Assembly: GCA_000320545.1 (NCBI GenBank)
Contig: ADNK01000324.1
Span: 1-53,995, forward strand
Source: Bigelowiella natans CCMP2755
Taxonomy: Eukaryota; Cercozoa; Chlorarachniophyceae
Length of the DNA: 53,995 bases
Direction of reading: 5' to 3'
The notes under the pieces were generated by a model. It was not told where the DNA came from and did no database searches. It saw nothing but the letters and a program-made list of their open reading frames with translations. Below are positions 35,301 through 46,710 of this stretch, piece after piece (within the stretch, counting starts at the first letter, position 1; each line of letters begins with the position of its first letter). Made by a program: the position numbers and the translations under genes.

Positions 35301-37595
35301 CCTTCCTCCTCCATCACGTCGTCCTGCGCATGGCAAAACCAGAACGTGGTCACCATGTACATCAGCATGACGGCAGCCCAAACGCCGTTGGACTCGCACT
35401 CGCTTTGGTCTTTGCCCCGGCAGCCCGCGTACGAGATCAGGGAGAACAACGTCACCGCCAAACCCGCTCCCATAGCAGGCATCCAGAGCGCAGGATCAGC
35501 ATGCCTCAAGCGTAGCCAAAAGTCTTCTAGCACCCTCCCAGCTGTTTCGAAGAGCTCGTGGGTGTCCCCCTCCCCGCCCATGCAGCAGCAGCAGCAGCAG
35601 CAATCATCGAAATCGATGTCCGTCTGGTAGCGGACCCACAGCACCGCCAGCGCCAGCACCCCCACGCCCACGATGGATATGATTGTGATCCCTGCGACAA
35701 TGTTGATGGCGGCAGCTGCGCCGAGGCCCAGCACCAGGAGATAGAGCCCAGCCTCCATGATCATAGCAGCGGCAAACGTGCTCGTGTGCAGTCTGTTGGC
35801 TACGGTCTCCGCTGCGCGCTCATAAGGACCTTCCGGGCCCGCGACCACGCAGAGCAGGAGGATCAGCGAGGCGACAAAGTTCGTGGCAACCCAGAACTCA
35901 CGTCTTAGCGACGGCGACGCCACCGCAACAAAGCAGCTACCGATCATCATCAACCCGGTCGGGAGGCGTAGCATGCGGCCGCTTCGATACCCGCGGCTTG
36001 CCCCGTTGATGAGTATGACTACACAATTGAGGGTAAGATTGGAAATGTGCAGGGAAGGGTCCTTGGCTAAGGTCACTTCGGTGAACACCCACAGCACGAT
36101 CAACGCGCCGACGTCTTGCACTAGCACTCGCGCGAGATGAAACCGGTATGACCCCAAATACCTCGTGTTCGTCGCCCAGAGTAAGTAACCGCAGCTCGCC
36201 AGCAGGAACATAATCGCGACGCGGTGGCCTTTATCAGGGATGGGGATGGGTAGCTCATGGAAAAACATCCACCTGAGCATGATCCCCACGGGGTTCGACC
36301 AATTTCCTTGGTCGCTTTCCAGCGTCTTCGAGAGCAGCCGGACAAGCGCGAACGAGGCAAAAATGATGCGGCAAAGCAGCGATACGAGACGCCGTCTCCT
36401 TCTCCAATCCGCTGTCCCCATCTTATCAGCGACGAACACGATCACCTTGAGGCCTTCGAACGACAGGTACGACGCCATCAGAAGGCAGGGCACCGTCACA
36501 AACCCGAGCAGACTAGAGTCGGATCTCTCCATGCGACACGAGTCGCCCTCAGGAATAGCCTCCGCCGCCCGCTCAAAGTAAGTGGAGACTATATCCTCCG
36601 GCTCGCAGGTGTACGTCCTGATCGTGATCCAGAACTCTACGGTGAACACCAGGAACATCACGCCGACGACTACCTTGGCGATGATCCATTTCTCGGTAAG
36701 ATCCGTCGGCTGTGCTAGCACGATGATGATTGGGAGCACCAGCAGCCAGAATATCCCCAGTATGGCGAGGAAGCGCTTCGAAAGTACTGCATTCATCCCG
36801 GCGAACGCTCCTTCGCTGGGGTACCATGAGCCTCGGGCGTTAATCTTAAGGCTACTAGAGGGAGATGCGCCATCTTTAAGCAGCACGTCGGCTTTTTTTC
36901 CAAGAATCCAGAACTCGATTTTGCTGTCCCCTCGCTGTATATCCACCACGGTAGCTTCCACCGTGTAGATATCTGTCAATGAAGAGTTGGAAGAGGAGGA
37001 GGTGGTGGAGGAGGAGGAGGAGGAGGAATACTCGTAGCGAGTTGCATTGATCTGGCGGACGCTGATAACGGCCTTCTTGAAGTACCTACCATTCTTCGGC
37101 TGCTTGATTCTCATCACGCGGTCTATCCCTAACGTTGAAGGGGCTCGCGGACAGATGCCGCTCCCCGACGTCGATGTAGAGGAGGAGGAGGAGGAGGCAC
37201 AATATTCAGCTGACCATGCAAGCTCTACACGGAAGGAGAAGTCGACTTTCCGAGGCGGCTCGATTTGAAGCGAGGACACCGCGGTGGATGACAGTATCGT
37301 CACGCGAGCCGACGTCAACGGAGACCGAAGGGTGAGAGGAACCTGCGACACGACGACCGTCCTCAACGAGATTCCAAAAACGTCTAAGTTGGAGAAGGAG
37401 TGGATAAAGGACACGCTCCTGCCATCAACTCCGGCGGCAAATCTCGTATCGAAGCACGCCCATCCCGACGAATTGCTCACGAACTGAACCTACATAGGAA
37501 CTCATGGTCGAATGTGCCTTGGTGCGGAAGAATCCAGCGCAAGATGAAGAGGTGTTGGCGATAGCGCTAGGAACACCCGTGCATACAAATGCGCG

Positions 37596-37626
<31 letters not shown>

Positions 37627-37634
37627 GCATAAAG

Positions 37635-37677
<43 letters not shown>

Positions 37678-39315
37678 TGGTAAACTTGGGAAATTATACT
37701 CCAACCCAAAAAATCGTGCTCTCAAGATCCATCTTCGTCTTCCAAGGTTCAAAATACACAAACTACCTCGTTACCAGCCTCAGTATCTGTTGCGACCTCA
37801 GCGGGAAATCTATTCGCCCTCTCTAGAGGTACAGCCATGAAGCCCCCGTATTTCACGTAGACAGCTGACATCAATTGGATGGATCTGCACCCAAAAAACA
37901 TACGCACGCAATCGCTCTATCTGTTTTAAAGAATCATTGGAAGTTGAAAATCATCTCCCGCTTTCGCTATCTATCTCCCCCCCCCCCCCCCCCTCCTTGC
38001 CGAACTCCCCTTCGCTCTGATGTCGCACTTACTCGAGGCCGTTGACATCTGTCTGCCTCATCCTGGTGAGGAAGCTCTCAAAGACCTTAGGGAGGATGTT
38101 GTCTGAGCTAGTGTACCCATCGATGTGCGAGCTGGTCATAGAGTCAAATTGAGTTTGGAGCTCGGTGGTTTGGTTTCTATTCGCCACGCCACTACTCTCC
38201 CCCGTCGGCAGGGGGTAGGCGCCAATTTGTAGTAGAGCGTGAGGCAGTTCCTGGGAGCCGTTGCCCCTGGTAAAAATGGAGGGCGTCGGAGAAAAAGTAG
38301 GGCGGAAGAAGAGTGCTTTCTCAATGTATGCATAGCACTCGCACACGCACACGCACACGCACACGCACACAACGATAAATAGAGACAGTGAGAGAAAGAG
38401 TGTGGAGGGAAGGAGAGAGGGCAATTTACACTTCCAATGCATAAATTCTGATGAAAGGTGCTATGCTGCTCATCACAACAGCATCAGTCCCCACACCTTG
38501 TTTGCACACAGGAGCGCACGGAATCCGTCACATCAATCCAGGCTTCGCTGCGAGAATCGGTTCTAACCTCCGCGATGTAGCGGGACGAGTCGTCGGGCGA
38601 TAATGCAGTACCGTTGATGTTGTATGTGTAGATTAGCTGACTCGTAGTCTTGGCACTCGCTGACACAGAAACTCGCTGCCGCGAAGAGGACCCACCAACG
38701 CCCTCCAAAGGGGTGGGCAGCACGGTGCTACCCCCCGAGGAAGACGACGATGACGACCCGGAGCACGCGCACGCCAACGTCGCGTCCAGATATAGGGGGG
38801 ATGTGTCCCCAGCGAGCACAAAATCAGCCCCGGTGAAGGGAGAGGCAGAGCTAAGCGCCACACTGCTGCTGGTGCACAAGCGGTGCGACTTCAAAGCAAA
38901 CGAGGTGGGGATCTCCACCACCCAATCCCTGCGGCCCGAACGCTGGCGGCTGCTCGCGTCTATGTAGATGACGAACGAATGGCCACACAACTGCTGTACC
39001 CACGCGCTGAAGTCGTACGGGCAGTCGCTCTCCGCATCCTCTAGGGTGCACACCTGCTGATCGGCTGTGCCATCGCCTTCAGAGGCAGTGGTGCTAAAGC
39101 AGCAAGCGTAAGATGAAGAAACGTTTGTTGCGGTGTTGAGCGCTCGGCTGATCGTCTGGTTAGTTGAAAGCGTTGCCGCGCACACACAGTCGCCGCTCGG
39201 AACGCTGTTTTCGGGCGAAGTCAGGAGAATCTGGAGCGGGCTGCTCATCTTGGGCGCTTCATTATTCCCTCCGCTATTATTGTGACACAAAAAATCATAG
39301 TATGCTTCTGGATTT

Positions 39316-39354
<39 letters not shown>

Positions 39355-40337
39355 TTCTTTTTATGTCCTCCCTCTTTCTTTATATGTCCTCCCTATGCGA
39401 AAAATCCCTTCTTCTCCTCACACAAGAAGGGATTGGGAATCCACATCAAATCATTATCTTCATCATCAGCCCTTCATCTCCTTCACGATCTCCACCACCC
39501 CCACCACCACCATCATCACCATCATCTTATCAGTATGAACATCTTCATCATCAATCAGCAGCCGCATTAGCTGAAGCGGGGGGAACCTTTGGCCTTCTGC
39601 GGTGATGATAGCTTGGTAGTAGGGCGTGCTAATTTTGAGAAGGGAGCGGTCATGGTACATGCCCGTGGGCGGGTCCCCGAAAGCCGTCGGCAAAAACGCG
39701 GCGTAGGAGGCTCCGAAGATAACAAAAAGATACAGGAAGATCACCGTTCCCATGGAAAGCACGCGGTCAGAAGTCACATCGAAAAATCTTGCTTTATGCG
39801 GAGAGGCATATTGTTCACCCTCTACCACCGTGAGTTGCGACGACGAGGCAGCCTTGTTTGTCATTGAAGATGTAGTAGGCAGGGCTCTACCACGGACAAC
39901 ACGCACTGTCTTGGAGCCCATGTAGGAGAAGACAGAGAGAATTGCCAGACCGATAAGGCACGGGAATGTAATTACGAGATACCTCTTATCCTGCGAAATA
40001 TGATAGGGTGTATACTTGTGCATAAAAGACGAGTCTGCATGTGTGCAGACATAACATTAATAATAATGTGTGGGATCAACATCTGCTCCTTGTGTGGCTG
40101 TGCGGTTCATTGCCACTGCGTGCAGATATGCACGTTGCACACTCAAATCACATGCACACACTTGGACGTAAAGTATCGGAAATTGATAGGAATGCAGTTT
40201 GCCCCCTCCGACTCCCCCCCCGTATTCGCCGTCGCCCGTCATTCTTATAACCTACGGCACTGCGGGTGTTTTATCGGATTATTAAGCAGCGTGCATACCA
40301 GTCCCGCCAAGAGTACAGCCTCAAAAACACCTCGCAT
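32354..40337 (-). CDS. Giant multi-membrane protein, STRA6-like end plus leucine-rich repeats
   Basis: About 2,250 residues in six exons: 40337-40299 (MRGVFEAVLLAGL), 39990 to about 39530, about 39276-38497, 38266-38033, 37884-37767 and 37483-32354 (one 5.1-kb exon). Most joins are in phase; the exon 2/3 border is unsure. An N-terminal hydrophobic pair (LVITFPCLIGLAILSVFSYM, MGTVIFLYLFVIFGASYAAF) brackets a loop. Then comes a large Cys- and Ser-rich, Asn-glycosylation-like domain, probably outside the cell, and about ten membrane segments starting FLAILGIFWLLVLPIIIVLA. A long acidic and basic loop leads to a second block of about seven segments ending MDMGFFAYHSLLLQDHAHNN, which recalls the LDxGFxxYxxxxxxDHxHxNP signature I associate with STRA6, the retinol-uptake receptor family. 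The tail holds two or three leucine-rich repeats (LQRVDVSRNDLG, IEELDVSWACLGDEGI, LRSLAVVGNGITDVGAKALL). Poly-Ser, poly-Gly and seven-Cys runs come from triplet repeats. The coding call is strong, the family call moderate. Confidence 0.75.
37598..37672. repeat. CA then GA microsatellite
   Basis: GCGCGC and CA repeat to about 37624, then GA repeat 37638-37672, in the intron before the 5.1-kb exon of the giant membrane protein (CT then GT on the sense strand). Other tracts in the same gene's introns: poly-C at about 37979-37992, CGCACA units at about 38340-38370 and CT at about 39321-39352. Upstream of the repeat protein's second exon there is another GA tract (about 31902-31936). Confidence 0.9.
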
Positions 40338-40572
40338 TATCCAGAACACAACCCTGTGTTGTAGAAAGTTCAATTACAAATTGTATTGTCTATTAGTGGA
40401 AATTACACACGAACAATCACACACACACACACACACACACACATACGTACGAATCAACGACAGCGCGTACATGCATACGCAATCTCTTAAATTCTAGCTC
40501 AAAATGAGCAGTGTATCTGGCGCAAGGTGTGGCCGAACAATAGGGAGTGCAGATCAAACGATGTATAAACAC

Positions 40573-40621
<49 letters not shown>

Positions 40622-40693
40622 TGTAGTAAGCGGTTAGGTAAATTACAAACGGAATACATTGGTTGAGTAAATATGTTAAGTAAATTTAGGTAA

Positions 40694-40741
<48 letters not shown>

Positions 40742-42158
40742 TAACGTACACGGGGGTGAAAGCTGCCACCATAAAGCGAGCCATTCTATCCTTGACATAG
40801 CGCTTGTATACGCTCCTGCCACTAGCTTTCACCGTTCGGATCAGCCCCATGGTGCTAAATACCCCTTTCCCGCACTACACAGACGGAGCCACCTCAAATT
40901 AACTACACTCCAGCTTCGGCGTAGCCTCCTACCTACGTCCCAAAGCGCCACTGAGCCTCATGCTGAGCTCAGGAGCCCATCTACGAGTAGACTAATTATG
41001 CCTAGATCCTAGTGCCTTTATTAAATTATTTACGACTGATGAAGTCTGTATGTTCTCGCATTTCTCGCCCTGGTCGTTACATCGTACGACACGTTACGCT
41101 CACTCCACACTGTATGGTATCTGGAACGAGGGTAGTTTAAGTTCATGGCGAAAAACGTTGTCGCAGTTCTTATATGCAGATCTTTCGATGTGATTTCATC
41201 CACACAGTTCTTACAGGAGTTTCCTCATTGTTTATTAGTATGCGACATGGAAATATTCATGTCGTAATATCAGAACAAGAGATCGAAACGATTCAGCGAG
41301 AATATGTGCCGGCCGATGGAGAGCGATTTCTTTTGGGAGCGAAATTCAATGGAAACCCGATGTTTTTTGGTGAATACTCCTCAAACCTCCTGGTATGAAG
41401 TATTTTTGGATGAATCCCCGGCATGCTTCCCAAAAGATTTAGCTGGCTTCCAAATGCCTCAGATCGTTAGCTATTTATGCCGATATTCAGCCAGCGACTC
41501 GCATTTCATCCACCTAAGCTCCAATGTTTTCCCGAAGTAAAAGTGACTGAAGACAGCTACAAAGTCTTCCTTTCCGTTGGGCCTGGAGGGGTACTTCCAG
41601 GATGAAAAATGTACAAGAACATGTACATTATTCCGGTGAAACCGTGTCATACGCCCTTTGACCTTATCTGAAAGACAAACCCGTCAGAATGACGGAGTCC
41701 CAAAAAGGCAATGCGTCACTACGGCCGGAAGCGGAAAGCTCCATCCACAAGTGTCCGTTTGGAGGACCCTTGGGAACTGGAAACGTGGCCGGCTTTTTAC
41801 GTACGTCAGACGGGAAGCAGGTTCCAGTGGTTGATTGCGCACGTATTTCCTCGTTTCTGTGTGATTCGAAGTCTCGGCGGTACAGATTTAGACACTCGAA
41901 GGCCAGCATTTCCTCCCCTCCTCCCCTTGGGCGACCGCTGTCTATTCGCGTTGAGCAGGAAAAGCGTAGGAGACAAGGTTGATTACGACAGCCAGCGGAA
42001 AATTTCTAGTTACGAAGTTACAGGCTGTTGGAGGAGGACCATCGCTTGTAACACTTCTTCCTCGTCGGTCGGCAACACAAACATCGAGGATCCTTTCCCC
42101 TGATTCCATTTGCGCTGAAGCCAAACGCTTGGGTTGAAGTCTGCGGAATTAGTGTGAC
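40338..42158. promoter_or_regulatory. Divergent spacer with two long TA repeats
   Basis: Lies between two divergent starts. A CA repeat (about 40420-40442) and two TA arrays (about 40576-40618 and 40697-40734) occupy the left part. From 41100 to 42110 there are open frames of 75-130 codons on both strands, but none has a recognisable motif or signal peptide. GCATG-type words are sparse. A small palindrome (AATGTAC/GTACATT) sits near 41607-41628. Confidence 0.5.
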
Positions 42159-43939
42159 ATGGATATTGAGCAACTTAATAGCGCCAAGAGGCAGTCCCAG
42201 ACATCATCTTTCATGGCTACCGAGCGCCTGCGACAATGGTTCGGATTCTTGCTGCCTCAGTTTTCGATGGAAGCATCGTTGTCCCCGTCGTCGTCGTCCC
42301 CAGATCTACTAGCTCCGTCAACCTACGGATCCATCATATCAAGACCGTCAGCTACTCCCGGTCTCAATAATATCTCCGCGTTCAATGAAAACGACGAAGA
42401 CGCTTTCCCCCCTACCCATAAACTGCGCCTCAAGTTAGTCCATCTAGGAAAATTCGTCAATGCGAGCACGCTATTCACGTTGGCAATGGGCGTGCTTCTC
42501 TTCTCATGCCTCGCGATTGGGAGTTTCAACGTAAGCCGAGGCGGCGGGGTGATTAAGGCCGAACCGTTTCCAAACCTATATAACGTGGCCTACGAGCACG
42601 TATCCGCAGCGACAGAGAAGGCACACGATGAAGACAAAGATGAGCAGTCTCATCATGACCACGTAAATAGTTCTGATCAAGGAAGCAGCAGCAACGCTAC
42701 CTCCGCAAAGCACGCATCTCAACCCGCATCAGGTAATAGAGCTGTTGATTTGAAAGTGGCTGTGGTCTTGCCTTTGCGCGCCGCGCGTCTGCTAAAAAAT
42801 CATTTGGATCTGTTCATACACCACACATGTTTTGCCAGCATACGTTTCTAGTAATCGAGTTTCCCTGTCTGATTGGGCTCGCTTACATATGCCTATAAAC
42901 TGAACAATCCCCCCCCCCACCCCTCCCCCACCCCAGATGATGGGAACGATACCTCGTCACCAAAAAATGCATCTGTAACCGGGTCTTCCATGACATCGGC
43001 CTCCTCGCCTGTGAATCCAGCAGCGACTCCTACTGTCGTAGCCAACATTCCACCTCCACCTTCAACTAACGCCGCCCCGCCTCTCTCCGCTGAGCAGGCC
43101 GCCGTGATTGCGCGGCAGGCAGCGGATAGAGCAGCAGCTGTCGCAACTGCCGCTGCAGCCAGGAACACCGAGGAGAATCTTAGAGCTCAGGCTCTCGCTG
43201 CGGAGGTAGTATTGGTATGCATGATGCGACGGTTGCACTTGGTTTTCTGCCCGGCTATGTCGCTGGAGAACTCATCGAATGACTTCGTTGTATCATGGAG
43301 CACGGCACTTCTCCCCTTTTCTCTTTGTCATATTGATGAATGGCGAGTGTGATAGAAAAATATGATGGTGGTGGACTTACGGGCGGTTTGTTGTCCCCCC
43401 CCCCCCCCCCCCCCTTCCCCAATTGAAGGCTGCCCGTCGAGCTGAGGCGTCGGCTGAGGAGAATGCAAAGGCTAGGGCTAAAGCTTCAGAGAAGGTCATT
43501 GCTTACGATGTGATAACAACTCGTCGTATTCAAAATTTTCTTTCTTGCTAGCAGCATATGTTGATACGTCATCTGAACGAATGTATACATTGCCGTCGTT
43601 GCACTTCACTTTTTTATCAAATGGGAGAGTGCTTAATGCTGCGAAGAAAAGGAAGCAGGGGATAGAAAGAGGAAAAAATAAATATACTTTAGGACAATCA
43701 TAGCGGACATGGCCGAATAGTAGCTTTGAACTTATCGTCTGAGCCATGTCTTTGAATTGTCTATTTTCCCGCTATGCTCGTCCTGTTTTACACAACATTG
43801 AAAAATGTTGCCTGAGTGTCGGGGGGGGGGGGACGAACTGTTCTTTCGGCTATGATTTCGAATACGTCAACAGCTAAAATATCATTTACTACAGAAAGTG
43901 AAGCTGGCCCGCGCGACATCAGGAAAAGTTCGGAGCTAG
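42159..43939 (+). CDS. Single-pass membrane protein with Ala-rich helix, unknown function
   Basis: Four exons join in phase: 42159-42732, 42937-43205, 43429-43494 and 43895-43939, giving 317 residues. The N-terminal 105 residues are Ser/Pro-rich with no signal peptide (MDIEQLNSAKRQSQTSSFMA). One strong membrane segment follows (STLFTLAMGVLLFSCLAIGS), so the protein should be a type II anchor with its C-terminal side outside or in a lumen. That side has His/Asp/Glu-rich and Asn-x-Ser/Thr sequence, a Pro/Ser stretch (PAATPTVVANIPPPPSTNAA), then an Ala/Glu-rich helix of about 70 residues (AEQAAVIARQAADRAAAVAT) that ends in basic KKVKLARATSGKVRS. Exons 2 and 3 both follow long poly-C tracts. The last exon is also open in another frame (43895-44080), so the true 3' end is uncertain. 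Confidence 0.7.
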
Positions 43940-44736
43940 CCGATAAATTTGGATGCGAATGTTTCAATCGGGGAATAAAGCGTTTTCAATGCGACAAATA
44001 TGTGTCCCAAAACCTAGAGCCAGCCCTACATATTTTGGAAGGGACAGGCAAAATAAGAGGCTCTTTATATTCATACTTTTTATATTTGATAGTATCTACT
44101 TCGTAAGTACTGCCGTGAGTTTGTGTCAAAGTCTACAAATATGTACTCGTACTTACGAACTGTCGTACGTTTGTACTACCGCAAATGGACTGGACGAAAA
44201 ATGTCTCGCGAAACAAAACTTTAATGTGTAAAACAAAGATTCATGTAATGAAATGCTTGTCAGTAAACATCAAAACGTCACACGTGCGTGTCGAACATTG
44301 ATGGCACATGCGATTTTGTGCAGACACACCATCAGATCTCTAAATCTAGAGATGATGGGTCCTCGCTTCTAGCAGGCTTGTCTGCATTTTGCGTGCGGAT
44401 GATGCGCATGCTAACATGAGCGTGCTAGCGTGGCACACGAAGCACACTCTAGCACTGGGAAACGATCGACAGCACATGCTAGCTAGCTAGCACTAGAGCA
44501 TGCATGCACCTAGTGCACGTCTCTAGGTCTACCTGATCGAGACGGCTAGCATAGCTAGACAGTAGCTAGACGACGTTGCAATGCGCAATTGACATGGTCT
44601 CGCTCGCCAGCAGCCTCTGTGGAGCTAGTCATCAGGCCACGCTCTTGCCATCGCATCTAGCCATCTAGCAGCCATCTCGCCGATGTCTGCTAGCAGGCTG
44701 GTAGGTTGCAAGGTGTGTGGTGCATGTGTGTGTGTG

Positions 44737-44775
<39 letters not shown>

Positions 44776-45489
44776 ATGTTCCAGCACGAAAAGCTAGAAA
44801 GAGGTTTCGGCGTTTCGGCGTTTGGCTAGTTGGCAGAGCAGGCCATGCTCTCATGCCCCGATCTTGTGCTGGCGGGCTGCCAAACCGACACTGCTAGACT
44901 GCTAGACTGCTAAGCTTTCTCTAGTTCTGGCAGCGCATCTCTGTGAGCTCTAGAGCTGTCAGAGCCAGAGAGAAAGAATCGAAAAAATGATCATTTGAAA
45001 ACCCCACAGAAACACAATCTAGCAATGATGGCGACACGCATCGCTCCGATCGTCCACTAGTCGCCCAAACCTAGAAACCTGCAATCCAGCAATGCTAGAA
45101 TGCCAGAATGTGTGGCTTCAAGTCCGAACGAAAAGGAGTCAGGAGGTCGGACGTGGTTCACTTTGAAGGCCCGTGATGGAGTGTAGCCGTGCTAGCTCAT
45201 CCAAGCCCTCCCCCCAGTCAGCGTGCGCAAGAACCCTGGACAGATGTCGCCTGCGAGCATCTTGTCCACACCAGACGTCATCGAGACGTAGTCTGTTTTC
45301 ATCCGGTTTCGTCGGTGTTTGCAGGTGGGCGACAACCCTCATGAGGATTTAAAAGTTAAAAGTGGGCATTGTAACCGCAATTAGCAATCTCACCTGCCAT
45401 CGAAAAAAACCACATGCAACGGAGCATGAACGACAACGGAAATCTATGAGAAAACTAGAAAAACTAGAAACGTGTCTGGCAAGAGAGCG
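43940..45489. other. 3' spacer: GCATG/CTAGC-rich with a GT repeat
   Basis: Up to about 44270 the sequence is plain and may be 3' UTR. From about 44280 to 45350 it is rich in GCATGC, CATGCTAGC and TCTAG words, with a GT repeat at about 44725-44773. No exon supported. The last 100 bases should hold the next gene's promoter. Confidence 0.55.
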
Positions 45490-46710
45490 ATGGCGGCTTA
45501 CGAGCGCAGCTATAAGGAGCTACCTGCCCTTCCGGAGCAGCCTCCGATGCTAATGGGTGAAATAGTGAATCGATCGGAAGAATCAAAATCTCAACCGAAC
45601 ACAATGACCCAATCGCTTCGAAAAGCCGGCGCAGATCGCAAAGATGATTCTGTTGAGAATAAACAAGATGATTCTGTCGAGAATAAACAGAAAATGCAAT
45701 CCAGACCTTACATAGCTGAAAAATATAAGAGAGAGGGAATCCTAATTTTGTCATTCCTGTTGAGCATGTTCATTATAGCTTCAGTGTTGTTAATCTATTC
45801 ATCAGTTAAACAAAAGAACAACCCCCCTGTCACGTTGAACCGTGTCCCAACGGTCGGGAACGCTCATTATCCCTACTTTACAATCTGTGGTCTCTATGTT
45901 TTCGAGCTCTACGAATCATCCTTTCAAAATGTGAGCGTGAAATCATTGGAGTGGGACACTGTAAGGATTGGGGGGGACTCGAAACTAGTGCCCTGGCAGT
46001 ATGTGAATGCATCTAGGTTTGGTCGCAAAGGAGTTTGCATTCAAGTGGACACCGGAGGCATTATGGTATCCTCCCTCTACCACTATATCAATATCGATAT
46101 CACCTTCCGTCCGAACTATCGACAGTTCTGTAAAAACTTCAATGCAACGGACGAAAGTTGTAATTTATACGGGAATGATCACACTGGTACCAACTACGCA
46201 TCGGAAACCTGGATCCTATACGTTGAAAAGAAAGTAGGACAGCTATCTCCCATAGATACGCCCGAGATGGATAAGCCACAAACATTAGTCATTCCCTTCA
46301 ACAACGTAGAATTACCGATCAGAGTTAGAGAAGTTCAGTATCAGAAATTAGGTGAAGCTGTAGAATCAACGTGGTCATTCGCGGCAATACCGTCGCATGT
46401 AATCAACTGGGGAAAGGAGCACAACGACAGACAGTTTTCATGGGACCCTGAATATAGAAGCGTTTTCTGGCTGAACTTTGATGAGAGATTAATGACAGTG
46501 ATCCGGGAAGTGGATCCGGTAAATCCTTACGTTATCGTTTCCTCGATGTTTAGCTTTGCCATGATGGCTTTGGCCATTTGGTCTAGGCTCTGCTTCAAAG
46601 AGCCCTCAACCGGGAGTCTGGTCCCAACAATGTTCCTTCGTAAAATCTTTGATCTAGAAAGAAAAATAATTCGTAGTTGTTTCTCGAGGTTCAATGACGA
46701 GAAAATCTGA
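45490..46710 (+). CDS. Intronless two-membrane-segment protein, channel-like layout
   Basis: 406 residues from ATG at 45490 (MAAYERSYKELPALPEQPPM), stop at 46708-46710. The soluble N-terminus includes a direct repeat, DDSVENKQ twice. Membrane segment 1 is about GILILSFLLSMFIIASVLLI and segment 2 is VIVSSMFSFAMMALAIWSRL near the C-terminus. Between them lies about 240 residues with Asn-x-Ser/Thr sites and several Cys. Short cytosolic ends plus a big outside domain is the layout of ENaC/degenerin, P2X and PAC channels. Just after segment 1, YPYFTICGLYVF loosely resembles the FPAVTICN motif of ENaC/degenerin channels. No diagnostic pore motif is seen, so a channel role is only a suggestion. There is no intron and no microsatellite, unlike the genes of the left half. 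Confidence 0.8.
   Translation: MAAYERSYKELPALPEQPPMLMGEIVNRSEESKSQPNTMTQSLRKAGADRKDDSVENKQDDSVENKQKMQSRPYIAEKYKREGILILSFLLSMFIIASVLLIYSSVKQKNNPPVTLNRVPTVGNAHYPYFTICGLYVFELYESSFQNVSVKSLEWDTVRIGGDSKLVPWQYVNASRFGRKGVCIQVDTGGIMVSSLYHYINIDITFRPNYRQFCKNFNATDESCNLYGNDHTGTNYASETWILYVEKKVGQLSPIDTPEMDKPQTLVIPFNNVELPIRVREVQYQKLGEAVESTWSFAAIPSHVINWGKEHNDRQFSWDPEYRSVFWLNFDERLMTVIREVDPVNPYVIVSSMFSFAMMALAIWSRLCFKEPSTGSLVPTMFLRKIFDLERKIIRSCFSRFNDEKI

Noticed and set aside
41174-42110. Plus-strand frames of 75-130 codons in the divergent spacer
   Set aside because: Overlapping frames of similar length exist on both strands, with no signal peptide, motif or in-phase splice partner, so I did not call a gene.
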